Made by a program: the position numbers and the translations under genes
In this document: one piece after another, positions 10,952 to 21,743 of the stretch
Layout: the number at the start of each line of letters is the position of its first letter
Position numbering within the stretch: position 1 is the stretch's first letter
NCBI GenBank assembly: GCA_024195585.1
Contig: SWBL01000345.1
Span: forward strand, 1 to 53,784
Source: Aureobasidium sp. EXF-3400
Taxonomy: Eukaryota; Ascomycota; Dothideomycetes; Dothideales; Saccotheciaceae
Reading direction: 5' to 3'
DNA length: 53,784 nucleotides
The notes under the pieces: model-generated
What the model was told of the DNA's origin: nothing
Database searches by the model: none
What the model saw: the letters and a program-made list of their open reading frames with translations, nothing else

Positions 10952-12245
10952 GTTAGTCGCGTGATGACAAGGCAACAACATGGTCTGGTTTTTTATGTGC
11001 GTGCGTATGCATGAAGCAGAGTCCGAGAAGAACTGCGTTCGTTGTGGATGGTGCGGACTTGAGGAACTCGTCGGGAACATGCAAACGCCTGAGTGCAAAC
11101 AGACTACACTCTCGACAATGCGTATGATGGAGACATGCCTTACGATTAGACTTGACTTGACCATCTATCCAACGGCCTTGCCTGTTCGACTGTCTATTCG
11201 AGAAAGATTCTTCGTACGCTACTTTGTACATGACACAACAGAAAGTACTACCATTTTACCTTGGTTTACAAATAATAATGTATGGACACTCCAAGAAACG
11301 AGGCTCTTGTCAGACAGAGTTTCGCTGTGTTTTTTGATTCCACGCGCTAGCACTTTGAATGCTTTAGGAGTCGAGCGACAAGGTAACAAGGACCAGTGCT
11401 TAGTTGATAGGCCAGAGCTGTTACCTACTCGACCAGTTGAAGGACATTAGATGTTGTTGTCAATGGTGATGCTCTAAATTCCTGTCCAACCAGAGCTCTT
11501 GAGGATGGCGAGAAGTGCGATGGAGTCTAGTCTTGATGTCGATCACGCTTGGTCTTGGTACGATACTCGTACATGACAGCTCCTAGGGTAGAGTTTGTAG
11601 GTTGTCGTTCGAAGATCAAGGGATGACGGATACAGGCAGAGATGATCATCAGCAAAAGACGTTCTCGTGGTCATTTGTTCTGGGCCGAGATGCTTGGCTC
11701 GCTCAGGGCAAGATTTGACCATGGGAACTTAGTAAGGGACGAATGTGGAGCATGCGCAGACTTCGCTGTGCCTCGTGCAGACCTAGATGCATGACGAACG
11801 GCAGTCTCGGAGCGTCTTTTGATTGTTATTTTGTTTGTTGGGTTTCGTGCATGCCCATCCTGTGATTTATCGTTTTTTGAGGGGCTGTAGCCTGTAGGAT
11901 TTCAGGACGCGTAGCTGAGACATTTTGCGCTTGTTGAACAGACTCGTGGACAAGGACGCATGTGCCGATGATCCCTTGGACTACGGTGCAGAGTTTACTC
12001 ACATCCCTCGCACGTTGCAGCTACTCACACACAAGCGAAGGCGGCCAATCGCTTACATAGCCAGCATAGGGGTGTCAGCTTTTGAGTGCCTGCAGCCAAC
12101 ACCGAGCAAGACTTTTTTTTTCCTTGTTGCTGCAACAGGCCCCTTCGTGTATCCACTACTCGGAGACAAAGTCAGACACTTCTCGGCAGGGTGCCTACAG
12201 GCGAACCGGAAGCAAACGGTCGTCACCCACCCACGTCACACTTTA
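10952..12245. other. Long divergent upstream region
   Basis: 1.3 kb between the membrane protein and the Pro/Ser-rich protein gene. It holds a CCAAT box at 12045-12049 and an AGGGG (STRE-like) pentamer at 11880-11884, both upstream of the plus-strand gene. A frame open from 11925 lacks any ATG until 12246, so I treat it as leader. No RNA gene seen. Confidence 0.45.
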
Positions 12246-13376
12246 ATGGAGCAAGTGGAACTCGGAACGCGCGACAGCGGCCAGTTGAAGTCTGTTGATA
12301 CCATGGACAACAAGAGTGCGCAACCACGACCGGATGCGCCGCGGCGAACGACGCATCCTGCTGCCGTATTGAAGAAGCCGCCTGTTCCTGCGGCCGTCAC
12401 CAGCGACTCTCCCAGCTATCCTCGTCCAAATATCAACAGTCCCACCACCAGCAGCAGCAGCAGCAGCAGTCCTGCCAGCTACACCTCCAACAGCCTGCCC
12501 TTGCGACCGCGCAACCAGGTCCCTTACACGAGGCCTCATCTACGCTCCAGATCACACGCTTCTGCGCTTGCTCCTCCCATGGCACCGCGAGCACATTCAC
12601 TACCTTCGGTGCATTCGGCCGGCCACCAATATCCTTCTTCTCCTTCAGCGTCGCCTTTGTTACGCCCTTCAAGCCCCATGTCCTCCCTGTCGCCGCGCCA
12701 GCCATATTCGCCAAAAATGCGTCCATCTTCGCCTTTCCGTCCTCGCTCGCCCTTGCCTCTAGACGAGTCAACCTATGCTCAACAATCTTCTGCCTACGAT
12801 GGAGCCTTTCAAAGCATTTCAGAGGATGCTGAGCTCAGCATAACCCCACGATCTCATCTCGACAATTCGTCACACACAACTCCATTTGGTCGCTCGCAAT
12901 CCCTACGCCGACAACGACCATCTTCACCTCTGCATTCACTCACTCCTTCGGCTGCCACGTCCCGTTCGGCATCCGCTACTTCTTCACCATCAGTAACAAC
13001 TCGCTTCAACGAGAACTTTCCTTCACTACATCACTACTCCAGCAATTCTTCGTTTTCAAGCATCTCCACCACGCCATCATCTGCTCGCTCTCGATCTCCT
13101 AGTATATCGTCTCTCGAAACAATCGAAGACAACCCTGATCTCGAATGGGAAGCTATCGAGGCCGACCGCGCGGCCAAGCAACGCGCTGCAGAAGAAGCTG
13201 AAGAACAAGGCGATGACAATGAGCCAAGGAGAAGTGGCAGCCTAGATATTCCAGGCCACAGAAGTGTTGGCTTTGGATTCGGCAGAAGAGGAGGAGATGC
13301 AAATCGAAAGAGATGGAGTATCTGTGGTGGTGAGAGGACAGTTGATTTGGACCTCGAGACCATCTGGGAAGATTGA
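12246..13376 (+). CDS. Disordered Pro/Ser-rich basic protein, conserved in ascomycetes
   Basis: Function unknown; it resembles fungal proteins labelled 'basic proline-rich protein'. A single exon gives 376 aa from the ATG at 12246; a second in-frame ATG at 12303 would give 357 aa and has the stronger context (ACCATGG). Most of the protein is low-complexity Ser, Pro and Arg, including a run of Ser encoded by an AGC repeat near 12451-12470 and several SPLRP/SPFRP-like motifs. Only the C-terminus looks ordered: SSLETIEDNPDLEWEAIEAD, then an acidic Ala/Glu helix, and a terminal block with KRWSICGGERT and LDLETIWED. I recall that terminal block as the part shared between species. No signal peptide or membrane segment. 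Confidence 0.7.
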   Translation: MEQVELGTRDSGQLKSVDTMDNKSAQPRPDAPRRTTHPAAVLKKPPVPAAVTSDSPSYPRPNINSPTTSSSSSSSPASYTSNSLPLRPRNQVPYTRPHLRSRSHASALAPPMAPRAHSLPSVHSAGHQYPSSPSASPLLRPSSPMSSLSPRQPYSPKMRPSSPFRPRSPLPLDESTYAQQSSAYDGAFQSISEDAELSITPRSHLDNSSHTTPFGRSQSLRRQRPSSPLHSLTPSAATSRSASATSSPSVTTRFNENFPSLHHYSSNSSFSSISTTPSSARSRSPSISSLETIEDNPDLEWEAIEADRAAKQRAAEEAEEQGDDNEPRRSGSLDIPGHRSVGFGFGRRGGDANRKRWSICGGERTVDLDLETIWED

Positions 13377-13686
13377 CGAGATTTTCACCATTCTTAGCGA
13401 CGCTACTGTTTTACAGCGCGCTAGCTATTTCTTCTGCTTTCCTGTTTGACTGTCTTTACGCTACATTGAAGGAACCCCAGGTTATTGGTTCGGTGGAAGG
13501 TCAAAAACTGCTGAGTTTGTCTGTTTCTTCGTTTCACGCTACGATACCCCCTATCACGACCCCGGTCTAGGTAGACATATGCATTAATGCCTCTGATATT
13601 CTTTTTTCAAGTCTTCTCCAAACATCTTCCAATCTTGCCACATAGATAAGCACCAACATTTTGACGAGCAAAAGCTAAATATTTGC
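13377..13686. other. Convergent 3' intergenic region
   Basis: 310 bp between the stop of the Pro/Ser-rich protein and the last small exon of the ZIP transporter. Nothing notable seen. Confidence 0.45.
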
Positions 13687-15145
13687 TTACGACCACGAGA
13701 TGCTATAATCCTTGTCAATGATGTCGTTCCAAGAAGATGTGAATAAGTATCAGAACTTACGCAATCATAATTCCGGCACCAGCCGCAATAGCAATCAGCT
13801 GCGTGACGATCTTCTTGATCTCGGCAACTTTGTTGGGACCAGTCTCCATCAGCTCAGGGACAACACTCATGCCTACAAACATAAAGGTGCCTGCAGTCCA
13901 AGGTAACAAGAGATCGCCCCAGTGGAGACTGGTGCCGAAGAGTCCGGGAGTTGGGATTGCGTCAACGCTGTTGCCGCCATATTCCTGGACTGCAATGCCC
14001 ATGAGGGCTCCTGTAAGGGCGCCTGCTGCAGTCAGAAATTGTGCGCCAATGGCTGCACGCTTGGAGAATCCGGATTGGATGAGAAGGGCAAAGTCGCCGA
14101 CCTCGTGAGGGACCTGTGATTGACTTAGTCGGAGATTGTAATGTACATAGACCCGAAGAGAATAGTAACCTCGTGGAAGAAGACTGCGGTGGTTGTCAAT
14201 GCTCCCACGGTGGGAGAAGCATAGAACGAAGATGCCATGGCAAGACCATCAGTAATGTTGTGAGTGAAGTCTGCAATGATGTTCAGGTAACCTCTGTTGG
14301 AGCTTGGTCCACTTTCCTGTTGCTCTACAGGCACAATAGTCTTTGCACTTGATTTCTCGGTGTTACGCTGGCGGAGGCCTTCAGCTTGAGCACCGCTATC
14401 AGATCCAGAGGCTTTGGCAGAAGCAGCTGCCTTGTCACCTCCCTCAACTTTGCCATGAGCGTGACCGTGGGAGTGACCATGACCCTCGTCACCTCCAGAA
14501 GCAATACGAATAGCCTTGTCGAGAATGACGAAACTGACAAAGCCAACCATGATGGCAATTCCGAGCAGAATGTTCTTGTTGCCATCGGCAACCACAAGAG
14601 TGACATGCTCTGGGCTGTCCTCGCCAACAAAGATCTCGGGGAGAAGATGGAACAGAGTGTCGCCCATGAGTCCGCCAAAAGCAAACGCAACCATGGTGTT
14701 CAAGGATGCCGGATCAATGTCTGAGGGGCATAGAGCCAGCAAGAAGTTGGGAGGTCCAGAGATGTAGAGTACGCTCCTGCGAATTGATCAGCATATGTTA
14801 GGTCATTCATAAAGGGCAAGACCGAACAAAAGTGTGTTGACAGCGGGCGATCCTGGGAACAATACGGCGAATGCTCTTGCAGTGAATCCTGTGGCAGCCT
14901 CATGTGCTGTTGCAGCCTTGTGGGCATTGAGAGACTGGACGAGGGGACATTGCTAAAGAGATCAGCATACTGTTCGAGAACCGATCCATGACAATGGACA
15001 AGAATGGACCAACCTGAATTTGTTCTTCGATCTCTGCAGACGAGAGGTCACCAATGGGGGTCTTCTCGGATTGTGCAGCGATGATTTGGCACAAGACTAC
15101 AAGGACAACCAACAGAATGGCATACAGACGGTTCATGATAGCCAT
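13687..15145 (-). CDS. ZIP family zinc transporter (SLC39A7/Yke4-like)
   Basis: Predicted to move Zn2+ toward the cytosol, probably from the ER/Golgi as in the KE4/Yke4 group. Exons 15145-15014, 14952-14828, 14776-14170, 14113-13761 and 13702-13687 give 410 aa. A signal peptide (about 1-24) is followed by a lumenal stretch and membrane segments. The variable loop has a His-rich run (GHGHSHGHAHG, about 185-195). The metal-binding helices carry HNITDGLA (258-265) and HEVPHEVGD (287-295), the LIV-1 subfamily signature, so the transport site looks intact. The fifth exon is only 16 nt (ending SWS): the donor GC/GTAAGT at 13760 and acceptor TATAG at 13703 support it; without it the protein would stop one codon later than the splice point. 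Divergent with nop16; two overlapping GATAAG sites lie 100 bp upstream. Confidence 0.88.
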
Positions 15146-15244
15146 CTTGTGTGAGTTCCTTTAACAAAACTCCCTCGAAGTGTGAAATGTCAAGTGTTCA
15201 CTTGTACTCTACTTGTACTCGAACGGGAAGGCGCGAGGTGGAGC

Positions 15245-15255
15245 GATAAGATAAG
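15245..15255 (+). promoter_or_regulatory. Overlapping double GATAAG motif in ZIP/nop16 promoter
   Basis: GATAAG occurs twice with one shared base, about 100 bp upstream of the ZIP start and 119 bp upstream of the nop16 start. It matches the HGATAR consensus of fungal GATA factors, which in ascomycetes govern nitrogen (AreA) or iron (SreA) genes. A role at either gene is inferred. Confidence 0.4.
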
Positions 15256-15373
15256 AAAGAGTGCAAACATGGGGAAGCCGCGAAGGTGTTTGCATCCAAA
15301 TTTTCGGGGTCCGACTTTCTCGATGGCGGTCCGCCGATAACATTTTTTCATACAACCATACAGACAAATCAAG

Positions 15374-16124
15374 ATGGGTCGCGAATTGCAAAAGAAGAAG
15401 AACCGCTCCTCGGTGTCCAAAGTGACACAAAAGGCAAAGTCGAAGAAGAAGTTGTTGCAGAACCCTATCATTGCAGCCAACTGGTAAGCCCGCCGCACTT
15501 CGCTTTCGTGCGCGCAAAGACTTATGGAATGTCAGGAACCAGAAAGAGACGCTCAGCCAGAACTACCGCCGCCTCGGACTTGTTTCCAAGTTGAACCACC
15601 CGACTGGTGGTGTTGAGAAGACCTCTAAGACATTAGTTGAGGCCGCCAATGGCCTTGCACCTGAGCCTACACCCGACAACCTCAACATCAGCACAAAACT
15701 GCCCACCACCATTAACATCTCGGAAGTGAAGATTAAGAGAGACCCTAAGACTGGCGCCATTCTGGAAGTATTGGACCAGAAAAAGGCCAACCCACTGAAC
15801 GACCCGTTGAACGACATCGAAGATAGTGACGATGAAGGCTGGCAAGGATTCGTGAATGAGCATGGTGTTCTGGACGGAGCAAGACAGGGAGGCAACGCAA
15901 CAACCGACGTGGTTCGTCAACTCGAGGAGCAAGCCGCACGCCCTATCAAGAAGGCTCCTAGAAAGCAGAGCGAGCGTGAAGAAGAATGGATCGAGCGACT
16001 GGTTCAGAAGCACGGCGACGACTACCTTGGCATGGCCCGCGACATGAAGCTCAACCCCATGCAGCAAAGCGTCGGTGACCTCAAGAAGAGAGTCAAGAAG
16101 TGGAACGCCAAGCAACAATCTTAA
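15374..16124 (+). CDS. nop16: Nucleolar protein Nop16, 60S biogenesis factor
   Basis: Assembly factor of the large ribosomal subunit in the nucleolus. Exons 15374-15483 and 15536-16124 give 232 aa, the usual length. The N-terminus MGRELQKKKNRSS followed by a Lys-rich stretch and NPIIAANW is the Nop16 signature; splicing joins AANW to NQKETLSQNYRRLGL, which fixes the junction (donor GTAAGC, acceptor GTCAG). The C-terminal part is charged, with a W-I-E-R-L helix, YLGMARDMKLNP and a basic end (KKRVKKWNAK), as in the family. The divergent ZIP gene begins 228 bp upstream. The 3' end faces a small mitochondrial protein gene 158 bp away. Confidence 0.93.
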
Positions 16125-16282
16125 GGGGAAAGACTGGGTTCTCTATTTGATATGCATAGCGACGGCGTTGGAAGGCACTGGGTCAAGTTGACATTATACA
16201 CACTTGGTGGACAGGAGACATATGGACGATTGGTCGCGAAATACGGTACAAGAATTAAAAGGTCGTTGATCATGTTCAATAT

Positions 16283-16729
16283 TTAGGCACCCTTTCCACC
16301 TCTCTCGTCCTGCATTCCAATGACAACGTCTGGAGCCTCGGGGTTCTCCTTCTTAGCCTTTGAGGTGCTGTTGTTGGCATCTCTACGTTGAGTGGCGGTG
16401 CCGCCCTCGTCACGGCTCTTGGACCTAGAAAAATGGCGGGTCAGTACAAGGCTGATGTGAACAAGAGAAGAGAGTAGATACTTTTGGCCCTCGGCAGCAT
16501 TGGCACTTTGAACGTCCAGCTTGTCCTTCTTGTCGGTGGCATGCTCACTGTCGGGGTAGGCCTCGGTTGCGACGCTGTCATCGGTGCTGAGCTTACCACC
16601 GCTGCTGTAACGGCATGTTGACGAAACAAAGGTGCGGCGAGGAGAAGCTGGTACAAGGCGAGACTGTCTCAGGGTGCTGAGGCGAGCAGTACGGCGGTAG
16701 AAGGTCAGGAACTCGGAAGGCGAAGCCAT
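16283..16729 (-). CDS. Small mitochondrially targeted protein of unknown function
   Basis: Exons 16729-16482 and 16424-16283 give 129 aa; the donor is AA/GTATCT and the acceptor TTTCTAG. The N-terminal 35 residues are rich in Arg, Ser and Thr with no acidic residue after Glu6 and contain RRTARLSTLRQ and SPRRTFVSS, a good mitochondrial presequence. The rest is hydrophilic and probably disordered. It ends with APDVVIGMQDERGGKGA; the part around VIGMQDERG looks constrained and I recall similar ends in small fungal mitochondrial proteins, but I cannot name the family. No membrane segment. Divergent partner of pcc1 across a 258-bp promoter. Confidence 0.65.
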   Translation of the reverse strand: MASPSEFLTFYRRTARLSTLRQSRLVPASPRRTFVSSTCRYSSGGKLSTDDSVATEAYPDSEHATDKKDKLDVQSANAAEGQKYLLSSLVHISLVLTRHFSRSKSRDEGGTATQRRDANNSTSKAKKENPEAPDVVIGMQDERGGKGA

Positions 16730-16872
16730 GTTGAGGTTTCAAGTAGTGGCTTGTTAATTGGTATGAATTGGTAGGTCAATGAAGAAGAACAGCAGTTGTG
16801 TTTGTGTAGAAGATGAATGAGTGCCAGTTGCCTCGGATCTTTGATGCAAATGATCATGCAACGAATGCTCGG

Positions 16873-16880
16873 TTACGTCA
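16873..16880 (+). promoter_or_regulatory. CRE/ATF-like TTACGTCA in the shared promoter
   Basis: TTACGTCA matches the TKACGTCA core bound by fungal Atf1/CREB-type bZIP factors. It lies 144 bp upstream of the mitochondrial protein start and 108 bp upstream of pcc1. A 7-bp inverted repeat follows at 16894-16900 and 16907-16913. Function is inferred from consensus only. Confidence 0.35.
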
Positions 16881-16987
16881 CAAAGAATGCCAAGCATCGA
16901 GCTTGATCGATGCGAATTGGAAAGCCCCGACGAGCGACGATGCGGGGACCAAAGACAAACATTCTTGTCGTCTCTGTCACACTCACC

Positions 16988-17527
16988 ATGGCCGCTTCTG
17001 ACGAGTTCCCGTGTATCCTGTGAGCTTCACCATCTTAGACACGCCCAAGGAATGAACTGCCAAGCTCATGCGCCTGGCGTAGAACCATCGACACACCCTT
17101 TCCTACCCACCGCTTAGCCAGCGCTGCCATTCGTTCTCTCTCGGTTGACCAGGAACTCTCGCCTCTGGTCCGCCGTGACTTCTCGCTCCACCGTCCATCA
17201 GATGCTCCTCCAAATGCAGTAGAGGGTGATCCCCTTCGCGCCTCTCTATTGACCAATGCCGCCCCGACCACTTCGCTAGACGCCCTTCAACCGACACAAC
17301 CTACATCCGATGAGGAAGATGCCACCGTGCTCCGTACTGTCTATCGCGCGACTACCAACCGCATGCTTCGTGTCTCGGTGAACGGTTTCTTCGAGAGTCT
17401 GAACGTCGTATTACAGGTCATGCAGGAACTAGACGTCGATGTCCTGCAAGACAAAGGTCTTGAAGACCTTGGAGGCGCTCAAGGTGTCGAGCAAGGAATG
17501 ATTGGGACCACAAAGACTGGTGCTTGA
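16988..17527 (+). CDS. pcc1: KEOPS/EKC complex subunit Pcc1
   Basis: Dimerisation subunit of the KEOPS complex, which makes the t6A modification at tRNA position 37. Exons 16988-17019 and 17083-17527 give 158 aa. The first exon is 32 nt; joining CT at the donor (GTGAGC) to A at the acceptor (GCGTAG) gives FPCILTIDTPFPTHRLA, the Pcc1 N-terminal strand. The conserved core is TVYRATTNRMLRVSVNGFFE followed by the helix ESLNVVLQVMQELDVDVL, the CTAG/Pcc1 family signature. A Thr/Gln-rich insert of about 50 residues between the two conserved parts is typical of filamentous fungi. No signal peptide. Confidence 0.93.
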
Positions 17528-18168
17528 GCAAGACATGTCTGCCTAGTGTGTTTGAGAAAGGCCAAAATGCCGCTTACCATGCGCATGTTTCGTCGCTATG
17601 CCCACGCGTCCGAACCACAGACCATACCACGCAAGACTGAGCCTATGGAACAACGCTCTACTCTGAAGCTCTCTAAACCACGAATGCCTCATGCTAAGCG
17701 GAGATTAGAATGTCCTTTGATACTTCCGAGCACACAACCATGAAGGCGTTTCGCTGCTAGGGTAACCTGTTTTCAGGCACTCGGGCAGGAAACATCCAAC
17801 AAGAACAATACTTGATGGACAGGACATCAGTGTCGATTCATACAGCGAATGCAGAAATTAGTGTCTTGTATCTGAGCGTTGTTGGCCTCGTTATGGTGAT
17901 TAGATAGGAGGCCTGAATGCTCATACCCTGTGATTGATCTGCGGTTGTGAAAGATGATACATTTTCAAATGTTCAGTCACATTAAATCTTCTGCAACATC
18001 TCTCGCAACGATGAATGTGCTGTATGATTGTCGATCTGCTCAAAATCGAACCACTATTTTGTCTCCCGTGCACATATGCCGAAGCAGATCGTCATCACCT
18101 CCGGCTATTCGCAATGAACCTGTCTTGAGCATCAAATTTTTACGTTGCTGCGTTTCATCTCATTCAAA
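17528..18168. other. Intergenic region with no recognised element
   Basis: 641 bp between pcc1 and the amidase gene, both plus strand. A 57-codon ATG frame (about 17567-17743) has no recognisable product. It must hold the amidase promoter. Confidence 0.45.
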
Positions 18169-19824
18169 ATGCAGCTGCGACAGCTCAAATACTGGGCCTT
18201 GTTTGTTGCGTCAACTTCAATCGTCGCTCACGGGCAAGAGCAGTTTGATCCACGTGAGGCCACAATAGCTTCTGTTCACAACGCGCTATATTCTGGCGAG
18301 AGCTGTCGCAACATTGTGTCTGCCTTCTTGTCACGTATCGAAGCCTTGGACCTTGAAAACATCAATTCCATAATATCCCTGGATCCGGATTCTCTTTCAA
18401 TTGCATCACAACAAGACGCACTGTTCGCTTCCAAGAATGCCACGATAGGACCGCTCTTCTGTGTACCCGTGCTTTTAAAGGACAATCTTGATACTGCATC
18501 TTTGCCAACCACTAGCGGAAGCCTTGCCCTGGCTGACTCGAGGCCTTCAGTTGATGCTGCGGTTGTCAAGGCACTCAAAGATGCAGGTGCCATCATTCTA
18601 GGCAAAACAAATCTTCAAGAACTCGCCTTGGAAGGACTATCCGTCTCCTCTCTCGGTGGTCAGACCATCAACCCCTATGATGCCGACAGAACTCCGGGCG
18701 GATCGTCAGGAGGCAGTGGTGCCAGCATTGCTGCATCCTTCGCCGTGTTCTCCATGGGTACAGACACGATAAACAGTGTACGTAGTCCAGCAAGCGCGAA
18801 TAGCCTCTTCGGGCTACGTCCGACCAGAGGACTCGTTTCGAGGGCTGGGGTTGTCCCAAACTCTCATACACAAGACGCCGTTGGGCCCATCGCTCGATGC
18901 GTTGAGGATCTTGCTATCGCTCTTTCGGCAATTGCAAGCACGCAGCTAGATCCTGAAGACAACAGTACTGCACTTGTACCTGAAGGTATTCGTGGAACGG
19001 ATTACTACAGGGATCTTGCTTCGAGCTCTCTTAGTGGTAAGACGATCGGAGTCCTTGAAACATTCTTCGACCGTACTCAAACCAACGAAACTGAACCTGT
19101 CAATGGAGCCTTGGACTCAATGATTGAGAGATTGCAAATAGCCGGTGCCACTGTCGTACAAATCGACGATCCCAAGTATAACGTAAATGCTATACTCGCG
19201 TCCTGTGAGACTCAGAGATTCGAATTGAGGCAAGAAGTGGACCAGTATCTGGCAAGAGCGAGTCTCAAGGGGCAACATCCTGCCACTCTCCAAGACCTGT
19301 ATAGCGAGGGCAATTCTTTTCTTGTGCTGCCACAACAGTACGAGTTTATCAAGGCTGTTTTAAAGGGTAGTACACAAGATCTGGAGTATGAGGCAGTCTT
19401 GAACAATATCCAAGATCTGACCATGCATCTGTATGAAACCTTTTCAACGAATCACTTGGATGCAATCATTTACCCACAGCAAAAGAACCTCCCAGTGAGG
19501 ATTGGAGCCGCATCTCAACATGGACGCAATGGAATATTAGCTGGAGTGACTGGTTTCCCATCACTGGCGCTTCCTGCAGGCTTTAGTCCAGCTACCGACA
19601 CAGCCGCGGTCGGCATCCCTATTGGTCTCGAGCTGATGGGCTTACCATGGACAGAAGCCAAACTGCTACAGATTGCGCACGAGATCCAAGCTCTGACGCA
19701 GATCAGAAAACCTCCTGTGTGGGCTGGCCGGCACATACCTGTTCGAGACTATGCAACTGTACCTAGCGTCATGCCCAAGGGTACCAACAGTATCCCGTCG
19801 GCTTATCCGCTTGGGGTTCTGTAG
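18169..19824 (+). CDS. Secreted amidase (amidase signature family)
   Basis: Predicted to hydrolyse amide bonds by a Ser-cisSer-Lys triad. A single exon gives 551 aa, the normal length for fungal amidases. The signal peptide is about residues 1-23 (MQLRQLKYWALFVASTSIVA), so the enzyme is probably secreted or vacuolar. The catalytic Lys lies in VPVLLKDNLD, the Gly/Ser-rich signature reads TPGGSSGGSGASIAA, and the nucleophile region reads TDTINSVRSPAS. The family usually has Gly-Gly-Ser-Ile-Arg here, so the Asn before the Ser is a mild departure; the Ser itself is kept. Several N-glycosylation sequons occur (for example NAT and NST). I chose 18169 as it is the first ATG and opens the signal peptide. 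Substrate unknown. Confidence 0.9.
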   Translation: MQLRQLKYWALFVASTSIVAHGQEQFDPREATIASVHNALYSGESCRNIVSAFLSRIEALDLENINSIISLDPDSLSIASQQDALFASKNATIGPLFCVPVLLKDNLDTASLPTTSGSLALADSRPSVDAAVVKALKDAGAIILGKTNLQELALEGLSVSSLGGQTINPYDADRTPGGSSGGSGASIAASFAVFSMGTDTINSVRSPASANSLFGLRPTRGLVSRAGVVPNSHTQDAVGPIARCVEDLAIALSAIASTQLDPEDNSTALVPEGIRGTDYYRDLASSSLSGKTIGVLETFFDRTQTNETEPVNGALDSMIERLQIAGATVVQIDDPKYNVNAILASCETQRFELRQEVDQYLARASLKGQHPATLQDLYSEGNSFLVLPQQYEFIKAVLKGSTQDLEYEAVLNNIQDLTMHLYETFSTNHLDAIIYPQQKNLPVRIGAASQHGRNGILAGVTGFPSLALPAGFSPATDTAAVGIPIGLELMGLPWTEAKLLQIAHEIQALTQIRKPPVWAGRHIPVRDYATVPSVMPKGTNSIPSAYPLGVL

Positions 19825-21743
19825 ATAGCACAACGCACATGCGTCGGCGCAGGATTCCGCGCAAACCAATAGACTTGCAATGATCTGTTAGAGACCCTGC
19901 TTGAAGTGCAGACCCTGCTTGAGGCGCAATATCCAAAAACAGCCTATCAGCAACTCAGAGGCGGCAGCTTTATCGCTAAACGAGATCGGCAGGATCGTAT
20001 ATCATATTATACGTCTGAATACGGTAGATGCTGGGGTGAGGCAAGACATAAGTCCGACGCGCTGCAAGTCTTCTTGCGTGTGCACTCGGGTTGCAACATC
20101 TCATACAGTGTACATGAAGTCACGAGTACATGCACGCAACATGTGAAAACTGGCTCGAGCTCACGTTGGTTTGTATTCGTGTACTCGATCGAGTAGCTGA
20201 ATAGGTGCTTGCAACAATGCTACGCATGCAGCTGCAAGTCAGAGACACGCAGGCGCCGCGGAAGAGTTCGGCCAAGGTCTCGAGTCGAAACCAAAGAACC
20301 GAACGACTGTGTTCGAGAAGCAAGAGTCCGGACAGATGGAAGCTGAATCATAACCGAAACGCCTTGCGTAAGAATTCGCCTCTGCGACTCAGGAACCCAG
20401 CATTCGAGGCCGCAGAGACTTTTTGCTCGTCGAGAGAGTCGCTATGGTTTGATTGCGGGGCCTGTCGATCAATTGCGGCCTGTGGGGAAGGGTCTATCCT
20501 GAAACAATCAACATGACTGGCTGGTTGACGCGCGGAGACAAGAGGTGCTGAGTCCGGGTGCAGCAGATGCGGATGTGCTTGCGGGATGGATACCAGAGTA
20601 ACAAGTAGAGAGCGACTCCAGGAATAGATAATGACATAGCCAACTACGACAGGCTTGGACAGTTGCCATAGTTCATGATATCAAACGGCCTCACTATTGA
20701 GAGAGAGCAACGCGATTGGCAACGCGGTACTCCGTATCATGGCAACGAGATAAGAAGACAGGAACGTATGGCCTGAGAACGCTGTGTCTGTCGTGATGCA
20801 TACTTAGACACAGTAGTGGCATCGTTAGTGGCACTGCTCGTACTGCCTGTCCAAGCTGGGAAGCAAGGCAGACAGCGAACAGCCAAAATATATTGATATT
20901 TTATTGCCCGGCAACGATCCAAAGTGACCAGGGCGTTCCCGAGTCGCCGCCGTCATCGTCCGCTGCTCACCATCTTGATTGTGTGCAATCTACGATAGGC
21001 AATGTGGGGAGGGTTGCATGGCGACAACAGAGAATAATCACCACGTTCGTGCCGACAACTACTGAAGGATGCACCGTTTGAGCGTCGCGTGGGAACAGAG
21101 AGCGCAGTTTGGCTGGTCGTTATTTCCCATGGCATGCGAAATGGAGCCCGCCCTCTAGGATTGGATTTGGGAAACGGTTCACTCGCAACGCTCTCGTAAA
21201 CGCTTCGATTATTTCTGCCCTAGCGTTTTGGCCCGAGCGCGACGCAGCCAAGGCCGAGCGAGCCTGAGCCTGCTGCTACCAACTTGGTACATGCATCTGC
21301 ATCCGCCGGGCTTCACCTTTCTCTCTGCTCCTCTCTCTTCCCGCGACCCCTCCTCCTCGACCTCTGTTCAACACCCTCCTTCTGTAGGATCTTCTCGGAC
21401 AGCTTCTTCAAAGAGTTGTCTGTAGTTGAGACTGCGTCCATTCCTTTTTTAATTCGACATACTGCTTGCTTTGATTATTTGTTGTTTGCGCCTTCCTTCT
21501 TCCGTGACAAAGTGATTTAGCTCTGCGAGCGTCCCATGTTTCTAGTTTGGTATCCTTTAACATCAACCCTGTGGTATTAGGCCACGACCACTGACATGTT
21601 ATCAGATTAATATTCTTTTACTCCTGTCAACCTTTCGGCGACATAACAACGACATCATCGTGCGCGCGCAAACGCATACAACTCACCATCTTACCTCACT
21701 TTAATATCACCGCCGCTCCTTCACGAGTGCCTCTTCGGATGCT
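19825..21743. other. 1.9-kb intergenic region and long pyrimidine-rich leader
   Basis: An 18-bp unit is repeated in tandem at 19892-19927 (each copy starts AGACCCTGCTTGA). The last 550 bp are rich in C and T, as expected of a long 5' leader. Within it a 56-nt 5'-UTR intron is plausible at 21550-21605 (GTATCC donor, CTGAC branch at 21591-21595, CAG acceptor). Two very short ATG frames (21536-21580 and 21595-21609) overlap it and would be disrupted by splicing. I see no RNA gene or transposon remnant. Confidence 0.4.

Noticed and set aside
11925..12245. Upstream extension of the Pro/Ser-rich protein
   Set aside because: The frame is open but has no ATG before 12246 and the upstream residues look unlike the rest of the protein.
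19892..19927. 18-bp tandem doublet after the amidase gene
   Set aside because: Only two copies and no open frame or element around it; kept as a note in the intergenic entry.
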